Shown here piece after piece: positions 43,868 to 55,499 of a DNA stretch of 64,000 nucleotides. Where the stretch lies: assembly GCA_963576725.1 (NCBI GenBank), contig OY755252.1, positions 24,066,655 through 24,130,654 on the forward strand. The letters run 5' to 3'. The notes beneath the pieces were generated by a model, which saw nothing but the letters and a program-made list of their open reading frames with translations, had not been told where the DNA came from and did no database searches. The stretch is from Azorinus chamasolen. Taxonomy: Eukaryota > Mollusca > Bivalvia > Cardiida > Solecurtidae. The translations under genes and the position numbers were made by a program. Positions within the stretch are counted from its first letter, which is position 1, and every line of letters starts with the position of its first letter.

Positions 43868-44233
43868 TACAGTGCTCCCTCTCTACAACGACACCCTTTG
43901 GGACACGAATATTGTATGTGTTGTTCAGAGGGAGTTGTTATAGGGAGGGAAAATCAAATATAATTAGCTTGTTTGCAGATCCCCAGATAAGGTGTATTTC
44001 GAGAATTAAAACCGTTATGCCTCAAGCAAACCCTATGTTGTGACCACTCTTTAGAATCGTCACAAAGTGATGATTCTAAAGAGTGGTAACAACATAGGGT
44101 TTGATGGAGGAATAAAGAGAATACGATGGAAAAGGGTTGTTTCTGGAGCCATGTTGTTTCGGAAACAGTGCCACGTGTTGTTGTATGGAGGGATTCGTTA
44201 TTGAGAGGGCCGTTGTAGGGAGGGAGCACTGTA
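43868..44233. repeat. TA-type MITE with nested MITE-I
   Basis: The outer ends 'tacagtgctccctctctacaacg' and 'cgttgtagggagggagcactgta' are inverted. Inside it, 44021-44113 is a complete MITE-I (aaaccctatgttgtgaccac...gtggtaacaacatagggttt). Confidence 0.82.
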
Positions 44234-44493
44234 CATTAACATTTTTTGTCATGGTGCTGTTTGCTGTGTTTTGTATATGGTGTTTCCATACATTCATTTT
44301 TTATTTCCATCGTTCTTAATAGTCGATAATGGTCATATACAAATTGGACAATGACACATATTCCTTTAAAGAGGGACAATGATACAATTTCGTTATATTT
44401 GAATGACCCTCGGTATATGGTAATGAAACAATCGTGTTCTGAAAATACCTGAAATTATGTGTATACGGTGTTTCACATTATGTTACTCAACAT

Positions 44494-44745
44494 TTAACCC
44501 TTCGCTTGCTATTCACGCCAATATACCTACATGTAAATAGTGAAGACCCAGATGAGACAGCTCCTGCAGGAGCTGTCTCATCAGGATCTGCACTATTTAC
44601 AAGTTGATTGTGCAGCCAGTGCACTCAAAAGCAGTGAGTTCACATCAAAATACTTGTACACTATGAAGATATATATGTAATTATACAACAGGGCATGGCT
44701 AAAGAAGGAGAAATGTATTTTAAAATTCAGCAAAAGAAGGGTTAA
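44494..44745 (-). repeat. MITE-B, complete
   Basis: The ends are TTAACCCTTCGCTTGC and AGAAGGGTTAA, with apex CAGCTCCTGCAGGAGCTG. Confidence 0.88.
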
Positions 44746-44812
44746 CATATTATTGCTGAAGCCAACCAGTCAAATTCCCTAAATGTAATCCGTTGTCTGG
44801 TGAATACCAATA

Positions 44813-45137
44813 TACAGTTTAACTTCGATATCTCGAACTTCATGGGACTATACAAAATAGTTCGAGATAACAGAAGTTTGAGTTATCCGATTTCTTATCT
44901 GGACATTGACCCAGTTCACGGCTTAATGCAGCTCTAAAGTAATGCTAAAAGCTCCTGCAGGAACTTTTAGCATTATATAAGACTTTCATTTTAAACCTGC
45001 CACATGTGTTTCTAGATATGCGCAGTGATACATTTTAGAGAAATTCTGTATTGTAAATTTTAGAATGTCCGAACTGTTAGTTCGTGTTGTTCCGAAGTTC
45101 GAATTATCCGAGTTCGAAATATCGAAGTTGACCTGTA
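44813..45137. repeat. MITE-F, complete
   Basis: The ends are TACAGTTTAACTTCGATATC and 'gatatt..cgaagttgacctgta'-like. The inner pairs are 'tctcgaacttcatgggacta' with 'gttcgagataacaga', and 'aatgctaaaaGCTCCTGCAGGAacttttagcatt'. Confidence 0.8.
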
Positions 45138-45312
45138 TGTACTAACGACTTATGCATGTTATTAGCCGAAGTAACACAATGGCGCTGTGTATGGGATAAG
45201 ATTACCATTGTATAAACTGTTGAATCACGTCATTTTATATCTGTAAGAAAACAAGAAACCCTGGCCAGAGGGCTCCTTAGTACTATTACTGCCATATACG
45301 ATTTCTTTTTAG

Positions 45313-45385
45313 GTTCCAAGAGTTTGTGAGAACTGTTCCGCCCAACAGGTGTGCAATATCCAGGAGAGGGGCTGTGAAATCAGAG
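45313..45385 (+). CDS. Gene B exon 2: short Cys-rich linker
   Basis: The acceptor is gatttctttttag|GTT and the donor AGAG|gtaccc (the donor is weak beyond GT). The exon is 73 nt, entering in phase 0 and leaving in phase 1, exactly as needed between exons 1 and 3. It encodes VPRVCENCSAQQ, VCNIQERGCEIR and the first base of the next codon. Four Cys in 24 residues suggest a small disulphide knot comparable in position to the EB/EGF-like exon 2 of gene A. The evidence is phase, splice sites and composition; no named domain is claimed. Confidence 0.65.
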
Positions 45386-45431
45386 GTACCCTTATAGATG
45401 CCTATATTTTGGTTTAAATAGAGGTTCTTAC

Positions 45432-45566
45432 ATGAGTGTTCTTGATTATTGGATTTATTAAATGAGTCTTTTTGAAACGATAAAAAGCGAGCTTTAGCGA
45501 GTTCTTTATCGTTTTAAAAAGACGAATTTAATAAATCCAATAATCATGAACACGAATGCAAGATTC
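45432..45566. repeat. Palindromic MITE just downstream of gene B exon 2
   Basis: The arms 'gtgttcttgattattggatttattaaatgagtctttt' and its inverse flank the apex aaagcgagctttagcgagttcttt; it looks like one foldback element. Confidence 0.75.
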
Positions 45567-45599
45567 TATTTATAACATAACAAACACAAATGTTTTTTA

Positions 45600-46620
45600 C
45601 AGCCAATATTTCAGCAATAACGTGGATTGTTATAAATTCTCCTTACATATAGAAACGATCAATGAAAGGTGTTATTAGGTTTGCTAGGTAACGGGGACAA
45701 AGTAGGTCCAAAATTTCCATCTATTTTGTTTTAATTACTGTCATATCAACTAGGATCTAATTTAGACCTCTCTGGTATTCAATTTAACTGTGATAGTTTA
45801 TGATACGAAAACCTACAGAAACACGTCAAAATAATTTTTAAGTTACAGTTTCGACATACAAACACGTCACATTATGACGTCACTGTACACAACATGTATC
45901 AGTGTAAAGCGCGCCATTTAAATGAAGACCCACATACAGTTCGCCTGTACACGTGCTTGATTCAGATGACTATACCTGTTGAATGACGAGATATTTTTGT
46001 GAGTAGAAATCTGCATTAACAAAGCAACATGCGGTGAAGAAAATGTAAATTTGTGAAGGCATTTTTATGTAGAATGAAGGATGGTTTGGGTCAGAATAGC
46101 TGGTAGGTCTTTTTTTGGCATACATTTTGTAGATATTTACTGACAGATATTTACTTTACAGTCAGTTTGTATTATTTTATTGAAATTAAGGCGCAAGTGC
46201 CAACAGCCCTTTGCCATCTATCGTGGAATCAATCGTTGACATATGTAGGTCACCGTCCGCCAGTTTGTTTGTTTGTTTTAACAGCGCGTATTAATACAGT
46301 TAGGTCGTTCGAATGTTATTCACTAGTGAATATATGCCCGTGAATATCAAAATATATATGATAGTGTTACGTCACGCTGAAGCCACGAGTTATGTTATAA
46401 ACATATTTATTGCATATAACGTCATGCATGAGATTGGGCTACACGTTTTTACAACATTACATAATGCAATCTCTCAAGGTAATACAAACATAGTGTTATG
46501 ATAATAAACAAACGGTTTTGTATTATGAGTATGTACAATGCGTCATGAGTAGAGATTTACATAGAAGTACATAGAAGTATGTACTTCTACAGATGCCTAG
46601 GCCTGTGCTGTCCGTTACAC
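45600..46620. other. Gene B intron 2, nothing firm
   Basis: AT-rich. A small tandem/inverted run 'acatagaagtacatagaagtatgtacttctac' lies at about 46559-46591. The 62-codon open frame at 46313 has no recognised domain. Confidence 0.4.
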
Positions 46621-46630
46621 TTTGTAACCT

Positions 46631-46807
46631 GGGTCAATGCTTATAAAGCTTTTAGTTGAGTCTGAGTTTCGTTCTCAAGCTTTTGATTGGTCAGATTTGA
46701 GTTCTCAAGCTTTTGATTGGTCAGATTTGAGCCAAAGGCTCAAATCTGACCAATCAAAATCTTGAGAACGAACTCAGACTCAACCAAATGTTTTACAAGC
46801 ATGGACC
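46631..46807. repeat. MITE-D hairpin
   Basis: Full-length copy from GGGTCAATGC to GCATGGACCC with the duplicated inner unit on the left arm. Confidence 0.85.
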
Positions 46808-46877
46808 CAGATCTAACTTACGAAATGATATATAGCGGAACCTTGATATCTTTAACATTAAAGGACAATGCAAATTA

Positions 46878-47010
46878 CTATAGGGTTAGTCCAACTGTAA
46901 TTTGACAATTGCGACGGTATATGAGGTTTTTAACGGTCGCAACTTATTTTAATGGCGACGCCGATTTCAAATTACAGTAGGATTAATCCTACTCTAACGC
47001 TATCTTAACA
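46878..47010. repeat. Foldback element, imperfect
   Basis: The arms 'tagggttagtccaactgtaatttga' and 'tcaaattacagtaggattaatccta' flank a partly paired centre (gcgacggt...cggtcgcaac). Confidence 0.6.
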
Positions 47011-47510
47011 CGAAAAATGCCAAATTGTTTTATATCCCATGCGCGCAGGTGATGAGGCGAGAAATAGTGCCCAGTTTCTCTCAGAATTCTTAAAATATCT
47101 GGATTTATTTTCACCCTGGTTTACACAAAGTCAAAACAGCGGACCAATTGTAAATTCACTATACATTTGTCATGAATAATTATGCGACAGCTATTTCACA
47201 TGTTCAATACACATTCAATAAACTTGTAAGGAAAAGTAACGTTATCTTAGTATTTGGCGCCATACGCAAAAACGTCGTCTGTAACAATGCCGTCACGTTA
47301 TAACGATATGTTTGAATAGTATGATAAATAATGTTGAATCTGGACCACAACGCTCATAGGAGTATCTCATTAATTCTCCACATGACATATAAGAGACCGG
47401 TCAAACAATGGGAACTAATAACTTTCAATATACCGGACTGAACTTGAATATATGTCAATGTATGCATACGGATTTATCAGTAGATCTAAGTGTTAGATAA
47501 ACAAAGCGCA

Positions 47511-47761
47511 TTAACCCTTTCCCTGTTCTGCGTTTATTACAAATTTCAATACCTACTGAATATTCATTAACTATATTGTGATTAAAAAATATGGAAGGCG
47601 GAACAGTGTATACATTTGAGAAAGCAAAGAAATAGATCCCTCAAATTCTATTAGCAAACAGAGCAGACCCTGATCAGACGGCTCCTCTATGAGCCGTCTG
47701 ATCTTGGTCTACTCTGTTTGCAAAATGCGTGAAAACACGTTTATATGAGGGAAAGGGTTAA
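47511..47761 (-). repeat. MITE-A, complete
   Basis: TTAACCCTTTCCCTGTTCTG to ATGAGGGAAAGGGTTAA, with hairpin 'gatcagacggctcctctatgagccgtctgatc'. Confidence 0.87.
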
Positions 47762-47935
47762 TATATTTACAGGCTAATGCTGTTATTCGGTCGTGATCGA
47801 TTGGTTGAATTTGCGACATAAAACACCTTTTATATTGAGCAAATGTGGTCACATGAGCCAATCAGATTGCAGGGAATTGTCAGATTGCGTTAGAATTCCA
47901 GGTATCGAACTTAGAAATTTACAGGGTGTGACAGC

Positions 47936-48380
47936 TTAACCCATTACCTCATAGGCTATTTTTAGATACAACCTCTTTGAATAAATCTACCGAAAAGGAG
48001 CATTAACTAGAGAAAAGGAAAATTTTAGAATTTGTAGTTTGAAACCATTGTGATAAATAGAGCATTTGCTCCTATAGGATCAAATGCTCTATTTATCACA
48101 ATGGTTTCACAAAGTGACTTTTACAGACTCGTCAAAAGTCGTCAATATGAGGGAAAGGGTTAATGTAGGTCGGAATCTTTAAAGCTAAAGAAGGAACTTT
48201 CAGCATTACTTTCGTCCTGCTTCAAGCTGTCGCATGATTATATATATACATATATGCATATGCATTGGTATATTTTAGAACAATCTGTATTACAAGTTTT
48301 GGAAAGGACCAAATTTGTAACTCGAGTTATATCGGATTTCGAGTTATACGAGTTCCAGATATCGAGGTCTCACTGTATAT
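47936..48380. repeat. MITE-C inserted in MITE-F
   Basis: The MITE-C is at 47936-48163 with a perfect hairpin. The F text (ggtatcgaac... before; aactttcagcattactttcgtcctgcttcaagctg...gatatcgaggtctcactgta after) flanks it. Confidence 0.7.
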
Positions 48381-48391
48381 CTGATTATAGA

Positions 48392-48488
48392 GAGTCTGCC
48401 TAGGTCAATAAATCTAGAGTCTGCTAGGCCAATAAATCTACAGTCTGCCTAGGCCAATAAATCTAGAGTCTGCCTAGGCCAATAAATT
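48392..48488. repeat. About 25-bp tandem repeat, four copies
   Basis: 'gagtctgcctaggccaataa-atcta' is repeated four times with one or two differences. Confidence 0.85.
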
Positions 48489-48537
48489 CATATTCAATTA
48501 CGAATTTATGAACATTCGTATTATGAGTTATGAACTC

Positions 48538-48752
48538 ATTCTCTCCTAAGTTATTGTCAGACCTAACCTCTTTGAATAAATTTACCGAAAAGGAGCATTT
48601 ACTACAGAAAAGGAAATAATAGATTTGTGTAGTCACTGTGATAAAACAAAGCATTTGCTCATATGGAGCAAATGTTCTGCTTATCATAATGATTTCAATA
48701 ATGACTTTTAAAGTTGCGTCGAAAGGCGTCATTAGGTATGGTTTAATATCCG
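48538..48752. repeat. MITE-C, degenerate
   Basis: The text 'cctctttgaataaatttaccgaaaaggagcattt' and the core 'gcatttgctcatatggagcaaatg' identify the family; the ends are lost. Confidence 0.7.
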
Positions 48753-48942
48753 TGATGCCATAATGACAGGAGTATTCATAGAGAAAGGGGTATAAACAAT
48801 TATACTGAGTGTGTGTATGTGTTTGTTGTTGTAATTATCTCTAGCTGTTGTAATTTCCATGGACCAGTCAGCTGCCGATGCCGTTCCTACATATGTCCAT
48901 TACAAATGCAAAATAACACTGTATTTTGTCTATACTTAATAT

Positions 48943-49178
48943 TAACCCTTCGCTTGCTATCCACGTCAATATACGTACCTGTAAATAGTGAAGACCCAGA
49001 TGAGACAGCTCTTGCAGGAGCTGTCTCATCAGGGTCTGCACTATTTACAAGTTGATTGTGCAACCAGTGCACTCCACAGCAGTGATTGCACAGCGAAATA
49101 CTTCTACACAGTGAAGATACATGTAATTATACAACAGGGCATGGGTAAAGAAGGAGAACTGTGTTTTAAAATTTAGGT
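48943..49178 (-). repeat. MITE-B, right end truncated
   Basis: It starts TTAACCCTTCGCTTGC, has the perfect hairpin, and breaks off at 'gttttaaaattt' without the final AAGGGTTAA. A fragment of MITE-F follows at about 49228-49290. Confidence 0.82.
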
Positions 49179-49511
49179 TTAAAGTACTCATAACGGTCCT
49201 ATCCTGTATGCTTCTGTAACCAATGCAAAAGTTGAACTTCGATATCTCAAACTTCATGGGACTATACAAAATAGTTCGAGATAACAGAAGAGCTTTACAT
49301 TGGAATTTGACCAAATGTTAGGTATGGCTATATGGAATATGTTGACCCTGCTCTATATAATTATATAAGTAACAAGAGCAGACACTCACCAGACAGCTCC
49401 ATCAGGAGCCTCATGGCCCGCGTCTCCTCTGTTTGTAACGGCGTCAAAAGACGACTCTACCATACACAGAGTTAAACGAACCACAATAACTATATAGTTC
49501 ATCTCAGCTAC

Positions 49512-49720
49512 TACAGTAAAACCTCTCTATAACGGCCACCAAATTACATCAAGTATTTTGTGTTAAAAGCAGGTGGCTGCTTAAAGCAAATTGAAAGTAA
49601 AACAGAACGCTCCTATAAGAGCGTTCTGTTTTACTTTCACCTTGCTTTAAGCAGCCACCTTCCCTAAATACCAACTTATTAACACAATTTAGTTGCCGTT
49701 ATAGAGAGGTTTTTACTGTA
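49512..49720. repeat. MITE-E, complete
   Basis: TACAGTAAAACCTCTCTATAACGG and its inverse enclose a hairpin of about 85 bp per arm (ggtggctgcttaaagc...gaaagtaaaacagaacgctcc). It ends about 58 bases before gene B exon 3. Confidence 0.9.
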
Positions 49721-49778
49721 TTTTTCTTCTTGCAAGCTAACTAGCAGAATCATTTAAACGTTTCTTTTGTTATTTCAG

Positions 49779-49861
49779 AGACATGTGAAGAAAAATGGCA
49801 CAGGATAAACCAGTCATGTTACTTCATCTTTCCCGCTTTCGGAACATTTGCACAAGGGGAA
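49779..49861 (+). CDS. Gene B exon 3: start of the C-type lectin domain
   Basis: The acceptor is tttgttatttcag|AG and the donor GAA|gtaagt, both strong. AG completes the Glu codon begun with G in exon 2, then TCEEKWHRINQSCYFIF follows. This is the standard opening of a C-type lectin fold: a first Cys, Trp after three residues, and S-C-Y-F. The exon leaves in phase 0 after FGTFAQGE and joins EYCKSLGAHL of exon 4. Length is 83 nt. Confidence 0.82.
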
Positions 49862-49864
49862 GTA

Positions 49865-50528
49865 AGTGTTTTTGTTTTTTTTATCTCGTGTAACCGTTTA
49901 CTCTCTCTATATATATGTACTCTTGCGCCTATGCGGACAGAGCAGACCCTAATTAGACGGCTCGTTCGCTTATGGAATAGTTTGTTTGTATGTACGTCGC
50001 TATAACTTAGCATTTATTTATCTCATTTCCTTATTTACCGAATGATATAACACAAACTCGATTGCAGACGACAATAAGAAATTTGGCGCTGAAATGGTTA
50101 ATCCAAAAAGTATGTTTTCGCTATTTCAGTGAATGTTGCACCATTGTGTAGAAAAAACAGTAAAATGGATTAGTAATTTAACAAAAATAAATCGGAATAT
50201 ATGTTTTGCTATGTATAACGTCAGTTGCAATGATGTTTTACGTTGGTTTGTAAACTGATTTCTGTATATCTCAAGAAAGCAACACATGTACAAATGTTTG
50301 CTATTAAAAAAAATCCTAGCACTGTGAAATTCTTATTTCTGATTGTTTTCAGTTCACTGTCCATTATATTATTGCATGACACTGTGAACGAATAAGCATA
50401 CAGGTATTAAAGGACTGCTGTTAATTATTATGCTTTACATCTGACAATCCCCGCCCTCTGGTCATCCCTTCTGTGTATTTCACATTTCGCGTAAGTGTTG
50501 TGCGTTTACTACATATCATTAATGATTG
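49865..50528. other. Gene B intron 3, nothing recognised at start
   Basis: It contains one eroded MITE core (about 49930-49990) and a G/H-like fragment 'cagacgacaataagaaatttggcgc' (about 50067-50093), otherwise AT-rich. Confidence 0.4.
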
Positions 50529-50725
50529 CTTAGCCTTTAGCCTGCTGAGCAAATTGTTTTACAAAATATTTCACCTACTACATTTCTTAAGTCAAGCTAT
50601 AATCAATTAAAATGCAATCAGTACGTCAAACAGGTTGGATCCTGATGAGTTACTCGGCGTCTCCTCTTGATCCAAACTGGTTGCATAGGTATTCATTCAT
50701 CCGCCCATAGCAGGCTACAGTTTAA
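50529..50725. repeat. MITE-G', partly deleted
   Basis: The ends 'ttagcctttagcctgctgagc' and 'tagcaggctacagtttaa' and the core 'ggttggatcctgatgagttactcggcgtctc' identify it. Confidence 0.65.
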
Positions 50726-50874
50726 TCGTTTGAAAATACAGTCCATTTCTTTTTTCTCAAATGTAATGTATTATAATTAAATTGCTATAAGTAATGCACG
50801 GCCTTACAATTACATTGCTAAAACAGTGAGTTGAATCACAATGACACGCATTTTTGAAAAATTTAGTATAACAT

Positions 50875-51125
50875 TAACCCTTTACCCAATAGCCTGTTTC
50901 TAGTTTTGAAGACATATGACCACTTAAAGCAGGTTGAAAGTAAAGCAGAATGCGCCTTAAGGCGCATTCTGCTTTACTTTCAGCCTGCTTTAAGCTACCA
51001 CCTACTAGGATATAGAAAATATTTATTATGCAATATGTTCATGACTGTATGAATTTGAACTATTTTCTTCAGCGGAGGAATAAATCAAACACGCTAAAAG
51101 CCGCTTCTATCAGGTAAAGGGTTAA
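50875..51125. repeat. TTAA-bounded MITE carrying an E-type hairpin
   Basis: TTAACCCTTTACCC to GTAAAGGGTTAA are TTAA-family ends, but the centre (about 50922-51003) is an E-type hairpin: 'cttaaagcaggttgaaagtaaagcagaatgc' around GCGCCTTAAGGCGC. Confidence 0.8.
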
Positions 51126-51359
51126 ATAGCTCAAGGTAACTGCATTACAAAAAAGCGTTCGTGTTTGAACTGACGAGTATTCAAAATTGCTATGAGACGA
51201 AGCTATAAGTACTTCTAATGTTGACAAACATCATGTCTACTTAAATTCTGAACTACTACACTTCGCTAACTTCGTTCAAGCTTTGAGAACTACTGACTCA
51301 GTACCAAAGGAGTTGGATTGTGATGAGACACTGTTGTATGAGATGAAAAAGTAGTAAAG

Positions 51360-51745
51360 TCAAGCAGGAAAAGCCACACACAAAACGCCACCATCACCAA
51401 AACACCTACAGAAAGCAATTGATAAAGCAATAATTATTTATACTCATACACACACATACAGTAGAAAGTCACATACAAGACGCAATCACCACCAACACAT
51501 CGATAGACAGCATGTCACACACACACAACCAAATACACACAAACACACGAGAAGAACACAGAAAACACCAACAAATACACAAGCACCAGAGACAAACATG
51601 AACAAAACACAGCACAAAGACACAATACAAACAGAAGTAAGGGTGACAAAGAGAGAACTGCCTTGGCACGGTCAGTAGCAAAATCACCACTGGGGGTTTA
51701 AACCGGTTTACGGACGTCCTAACCTCACACTTATTTCAAAGTCAC
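51360..51745. repeat. Dispersed repeat, second copy of the 35275 type
   Basis: A C/A-rich stretch with many 'acacaca' runs, then 'ctgccttggcacggtcagtagcaaaatcaccactgggggtttaaaccggtttacgg'. Confidence 0.65.
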
Positions 51746-51806
51746 CCTAGCTAAACAACCATTGTAAATAAAGATATCCCCGTCTCATCTGTATCCAAGT
51801 TGTTTG

Positions 51807-52052
51807 TTAAACCTTTCGGCGCCAAATTTCTAATTGTCGTCTGCAATCCAAGTTTGTTAAACCATGCAGTAAAATAAGGAAATGAGATAAATAAATGCAA
51901 ATTTCAAAGGAATAAAGCACATTTATAGAAATAGAGATTGATACAAATAGTGAAGTCCCTGATCAGACGCCGCCTTGAAAAGTCGGCGTCTGATCTGGGA
52001 CTACACTATTTGTCGTGGTGTATTTATGCGAATGCGGCAGTGAAAGGGTTAA
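51807..52052. repeat. MITE-H, complete
   Basis: TTAAACCTTTCGGCGCCAAA to GCAGTGAAAGGGTTAA; the core is 'agtgaagtccctgatcagacgccgcc' with inverse 'ggcgtctgatctgggactacactattt'. Confidence 0.82.
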
Positions 52053-52359
52053 TGTCAGTCAAGCTGCACATAGTACAAGGAGGGTTTACAAGTCATTAAG
52101 GGCTGTTTTTATTATTTAACACGGATAGAGTGAACGCAAAACACACGCAAACAAATTTATATCACCCGGGCTTGTCTGTTTATCATATTTATCATTTAAG
52201 AGATTTTGACATTGCTGTATATGGTGCCCGGCAAAACTGTCAAACCGAGTGCTACTGTAAATAATGTTGGCAACCAAGATGATGTAGATGTTACAAAGAA
52301 AACTATATTTATTTACAGTAAAACTCACGATACTTGAATATAATCAACTTATACGCTTG

Positions 52360-52499
52360 GGCATTGGCATATTTACCAATTCCGGCATAGGCCATTTTAA
52401 ACCCAACCTTTTGGAAACAACCTACCGTAAAGGAGCATTTACTAGAGAAATGGAAAATATTACAAGTTTGTAGAAACCATTGTGATAAACAGAGCATTT
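52360..52499. repeat. Left half of a MITE-C split by a 6.1-kb insertion
   Basis: Text typical of MITE-C (ccaaccttttggaaacaacctaccgtaaaggagcatttactagagaaatgg...accattgtgataaacagagcattt) stops at 52499 inside the hairpin; the rest resumes at 58585. Confidence 0.8.
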
Positions 52500-52960
52500 C
52501 GTCTCCTTAGCGCAAAACTATTGTAACTACATGTTGGAAATCTTAAAGGAGAAGGAAAAAACTTCAAATAAAGTTAAAAACACATTTTATTCAACTTCCT
52601 TTTCAAATAGAGACACATCAATGCATAATACATATGAGTATAATGTACGTTTTGTGGTTAGTCTATGAATTATGACATAAATTAAGCTGTTTGACTTACA
52701 GTAGTTTTGCACTAGAAATCAGTATGTTTTATTCTTAAAACTTAATGCAAAACTATTGTATTGTTACTTACAACAGTTTTGCACGAACAAATAGTATATT
52801 TCCTTCTTAAAACTTAATGCAAAACTACTGTATATTGACTTACAATAGTTTTGCATCAGAAATAAGTTACTGTTCTGATTAAAATTGTCGAACCTGATTC
52901 TTTTTACAATAGATCTGCAAAACTGTAAAAAGAAAAAAGATGCTTTGAGTTGACTGCCTG

Positions 52961-53323
52961 ATGGTTGTAAATACATTCACTGTATTGTCTTTACAAATTT
53001 TTAATTTCATCTATATACCCTTCTTTTATCTTAATACCTCATATTATGCTGTATTTAGATCATCATCTCATTTTCTATATTTAGAGAAAAAATGTTCACA
53101 TTGGGGCCTTCGTAGTAAAATACAAAATTGCCCTTTGAAAAAACAAGTCACCTTCTTGTATCTGCACTATAATTTCTATATACACATACCTTCTACCTTA
53201 CTTTTAATGAATCAATGTACCTGCTTGAGACATTATAGCAGAAATGCACCTCATAATGGCTCATATGGCTTGTTGGTTAAATGCCCACTTCCTTATCCTC
53301 ACATTAACTTCACAAAGTTTTGA
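52961..53323 (+). other. Unassigned 120-codon open frame inside the 6.1-kb insertion
   Basis: The frame is rich in aromatic residues as expected of AT-rich random sequence, and shows no domain or codon bias that I can point to. I list it only because it is the longest frame in the insertion. Confidence 0.15.
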
Positions 53324-53326
53324 ATT

Positions 53327-53527
53327 ACAGTAAACAATTTCTTAAGCGACCAACAGATCATAGCATGTGGTTGTCACTACTGAAAAGTAGTCACTTAATT
53401 ATTGCAGGTAGAAAGTAATGCAGAAAACTACTGTAGGAGTTTACTTTCAACCTTCATTAAGCATCCACTTGTCTTAAAGGCCACTAATTTGACTTTTTAT
53501 GGTCACTTAAGACAGGATTGATTGTAG
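53327..53527. repeat. MITE-E, diverged
   Basis: TACAGTAAACAATTTCTTAAGCGACC begins it; core 'gcaggtagaaagtaatgcagaaaactactgtaggag'. Confidence 0.6.
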
Positions 53528-54136
53528 GAGTAAATAATTCATGACAAAAAATCAATTGTGACAGTGTTTATAAGAAATCATCAAAGTTGTTTTAATTAAA
53601 CCTGATGTCCCAAGCAGAAAAACCTGAAGCTTAGTATTTGTAGTATTAGGTTTAGAGTGTTTTGTATTTTGCTGCCAGAATACCCTGTTTATCAGAAAGG
53701 CATATGATAAATGAATTCATCACCATGAGAAATGATGTGTATACATGTACTGTTAGATTGTTCATCATATCCATGTCAACAAAATAGTGTACACTGGTCA
53801 AGATATATCAAACATTTTAAGAGTAAACAAGAAAAGCATTGATGCAAAGCATCAAATTGTACTTAATACTGAATAATGAATAATAATCAAATGTGTTTTG
53901 AAAACAAAACAATGTCAACAAAATGTCTGTTTTACATCTATGGCCTTAGTAACACAACGAAATTCTTCAGTTTCACCACAAAGGACCCTTGAAACAGCAG
54001 CCATTTCAGTCAGATGGCCCTAGTTATACAATAACCCTTTTTGTCATCCCCTTTCTTGTTAAATATTCATTAATTTAAGAAATAATTCAGTCATGACTAT
54101 TTATTAGCTGATTTTTTTTTATTATGGCATAAGAAC

Positions 54137-54345
54137 ACAGATATCCAATTTCTAATCTGAACATTTAGATTTCTCAAGGTCGCAGCTTATGGCAGGTCTA
54201 AAGTAATGCTGAAAACTCCCGCAGTTTTTTTTCAGAAATTGTAGTGTTCATTTTATAACAACTCTGTACTGTATATTTTGGAAGGACCAAACTTTTATTT
54301 TGAGTTATCCTGAAGTTAGAGCTATCAAAGATCAACTGTATGTCT
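54137..54345. repeat. MITE-F fragment
   Basis: 'cagcttatggcaggtctaaagtaatgctgaaaactcccgcag' and 'gagttatcctgaagtt' are F-type; the other half of the hairpin is missing. Confidence 0.5.
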
Positions 54346-54467
54346 AAATATAATGCTAAAGAGTATCATATGTAACTGTAGGTTTTACACTTATAACCTA
54401 GAGTTACTGGCCATCTCATCAAGATCCAATTTGCCTGACGTACAGTAACAATACATGTATATCTCGT

Positions 54468-54800
54468 ATACCCCTTTACTCCATCAAGTTTAATGTAAAT
54501 GACATTATCACTATTGATTAGTGGCATTTTCATAATTGAAATTTGAGCACTGGAAATTTTCACCATGGCAGAAACTTTTGTATTGGATCTACATGTATAT
54601 TATTTCATGAGTAAACAGAGCAGATCCAACAGGAGCCATATAATTTGAGTACTCTGTTTGCAAAGGTGTATTTATGAAGTAAACAGTTCAGACTGGATCT
54701 TAAATCATGCTCTAGCATCTGATTGGCTCAGTTTTGACTTGTATCAAATTATGGCCAATCAGATGATTTAGCATAATTTCAATCTGAGGCTTAAAATGTA
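54468..54800. repeat. MITE-A' and a small 'atctgattggc' foldback
   Basis: The A' text is 'cccctttactccatcaag...agtaaacagagcagatccaacaggag'. The foldback at about 54706-54780 pairs 'tctagcatctgattggct' with 'ggccaatcagatgattta'. Confidence 0.5.
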
Positions 54801-55041
54801 TTAAAAGTAATGGGTGGAATCACGTTACTTTCTGGGTGTTGCATATGAGGGATCGTGAACAACAAAAATGATTGTTGTATAATTTTATTTTACTTTGACT
54901 TTGATCATGAACTACATGAATCTGCCATATGGACATTGTTAAGTTGTTCAGAACAACAATAAACAAAGGGAATATGTTTCAAACTGACTTTGGGTACCAT
55001 ATGACACCTTTTTTGTAACACATTCCCCTACAAAAAGAATA

Positions 55042-55364
55042 TACAGTTGAACTTCGATAACTCGAACTTCAAAAGTCCATACAAATTAGTTCGAGATAAC
55101 AGACGTTCGAGTCATCCAATATCTAATCTGAACAATTTCTCAAGGCCACATCTTTATACAGGTCCAAAATAATGCTTAAAGCTCCTGTAGGAGATTTCAC
55201 CATTACTTTAGACCTGTATTAAACTGTTAAGTATGTTTCTAGATATTTTTGGCGATATATATTTGAGCAATTGTGTATTGTAAGTTTTGGAAGGACTGAA
55301 CTTTTTGTTGAAGTTATGCCGAAGTTCGAGTTATCCGAGTTCGAGATATCGAAGTTAAACTGTA
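55042..55364. repeat. MITE-F, complete
   Basis: TACAGTTGAACTTCGATAAC to 'gatatcgaagttaaactgta'; inner hairpin 'aatgcttaaagctcctgtaggagatttcaccatt'. Confidence 0.82.
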
Positions 55365-55499
55365 ATATAGATTCAGATCGTACAGAAACTGCTCTTGTTT
55401 CTCTGCATGACCTCTCAGTGTTTGTCCACTATAACAGCAAATTGTATAAACCCAGAACAAAACTACAATACCTATGAATCATAATACTTCAGAAAATAA

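Noticed and set aside
48887..49072. Frames such as those with SADPDETAPARAVSSGS in MITE copies
   Set aside because: Recurrent translations of MITE hairpins in many positions and both strands; not conserved as protein.
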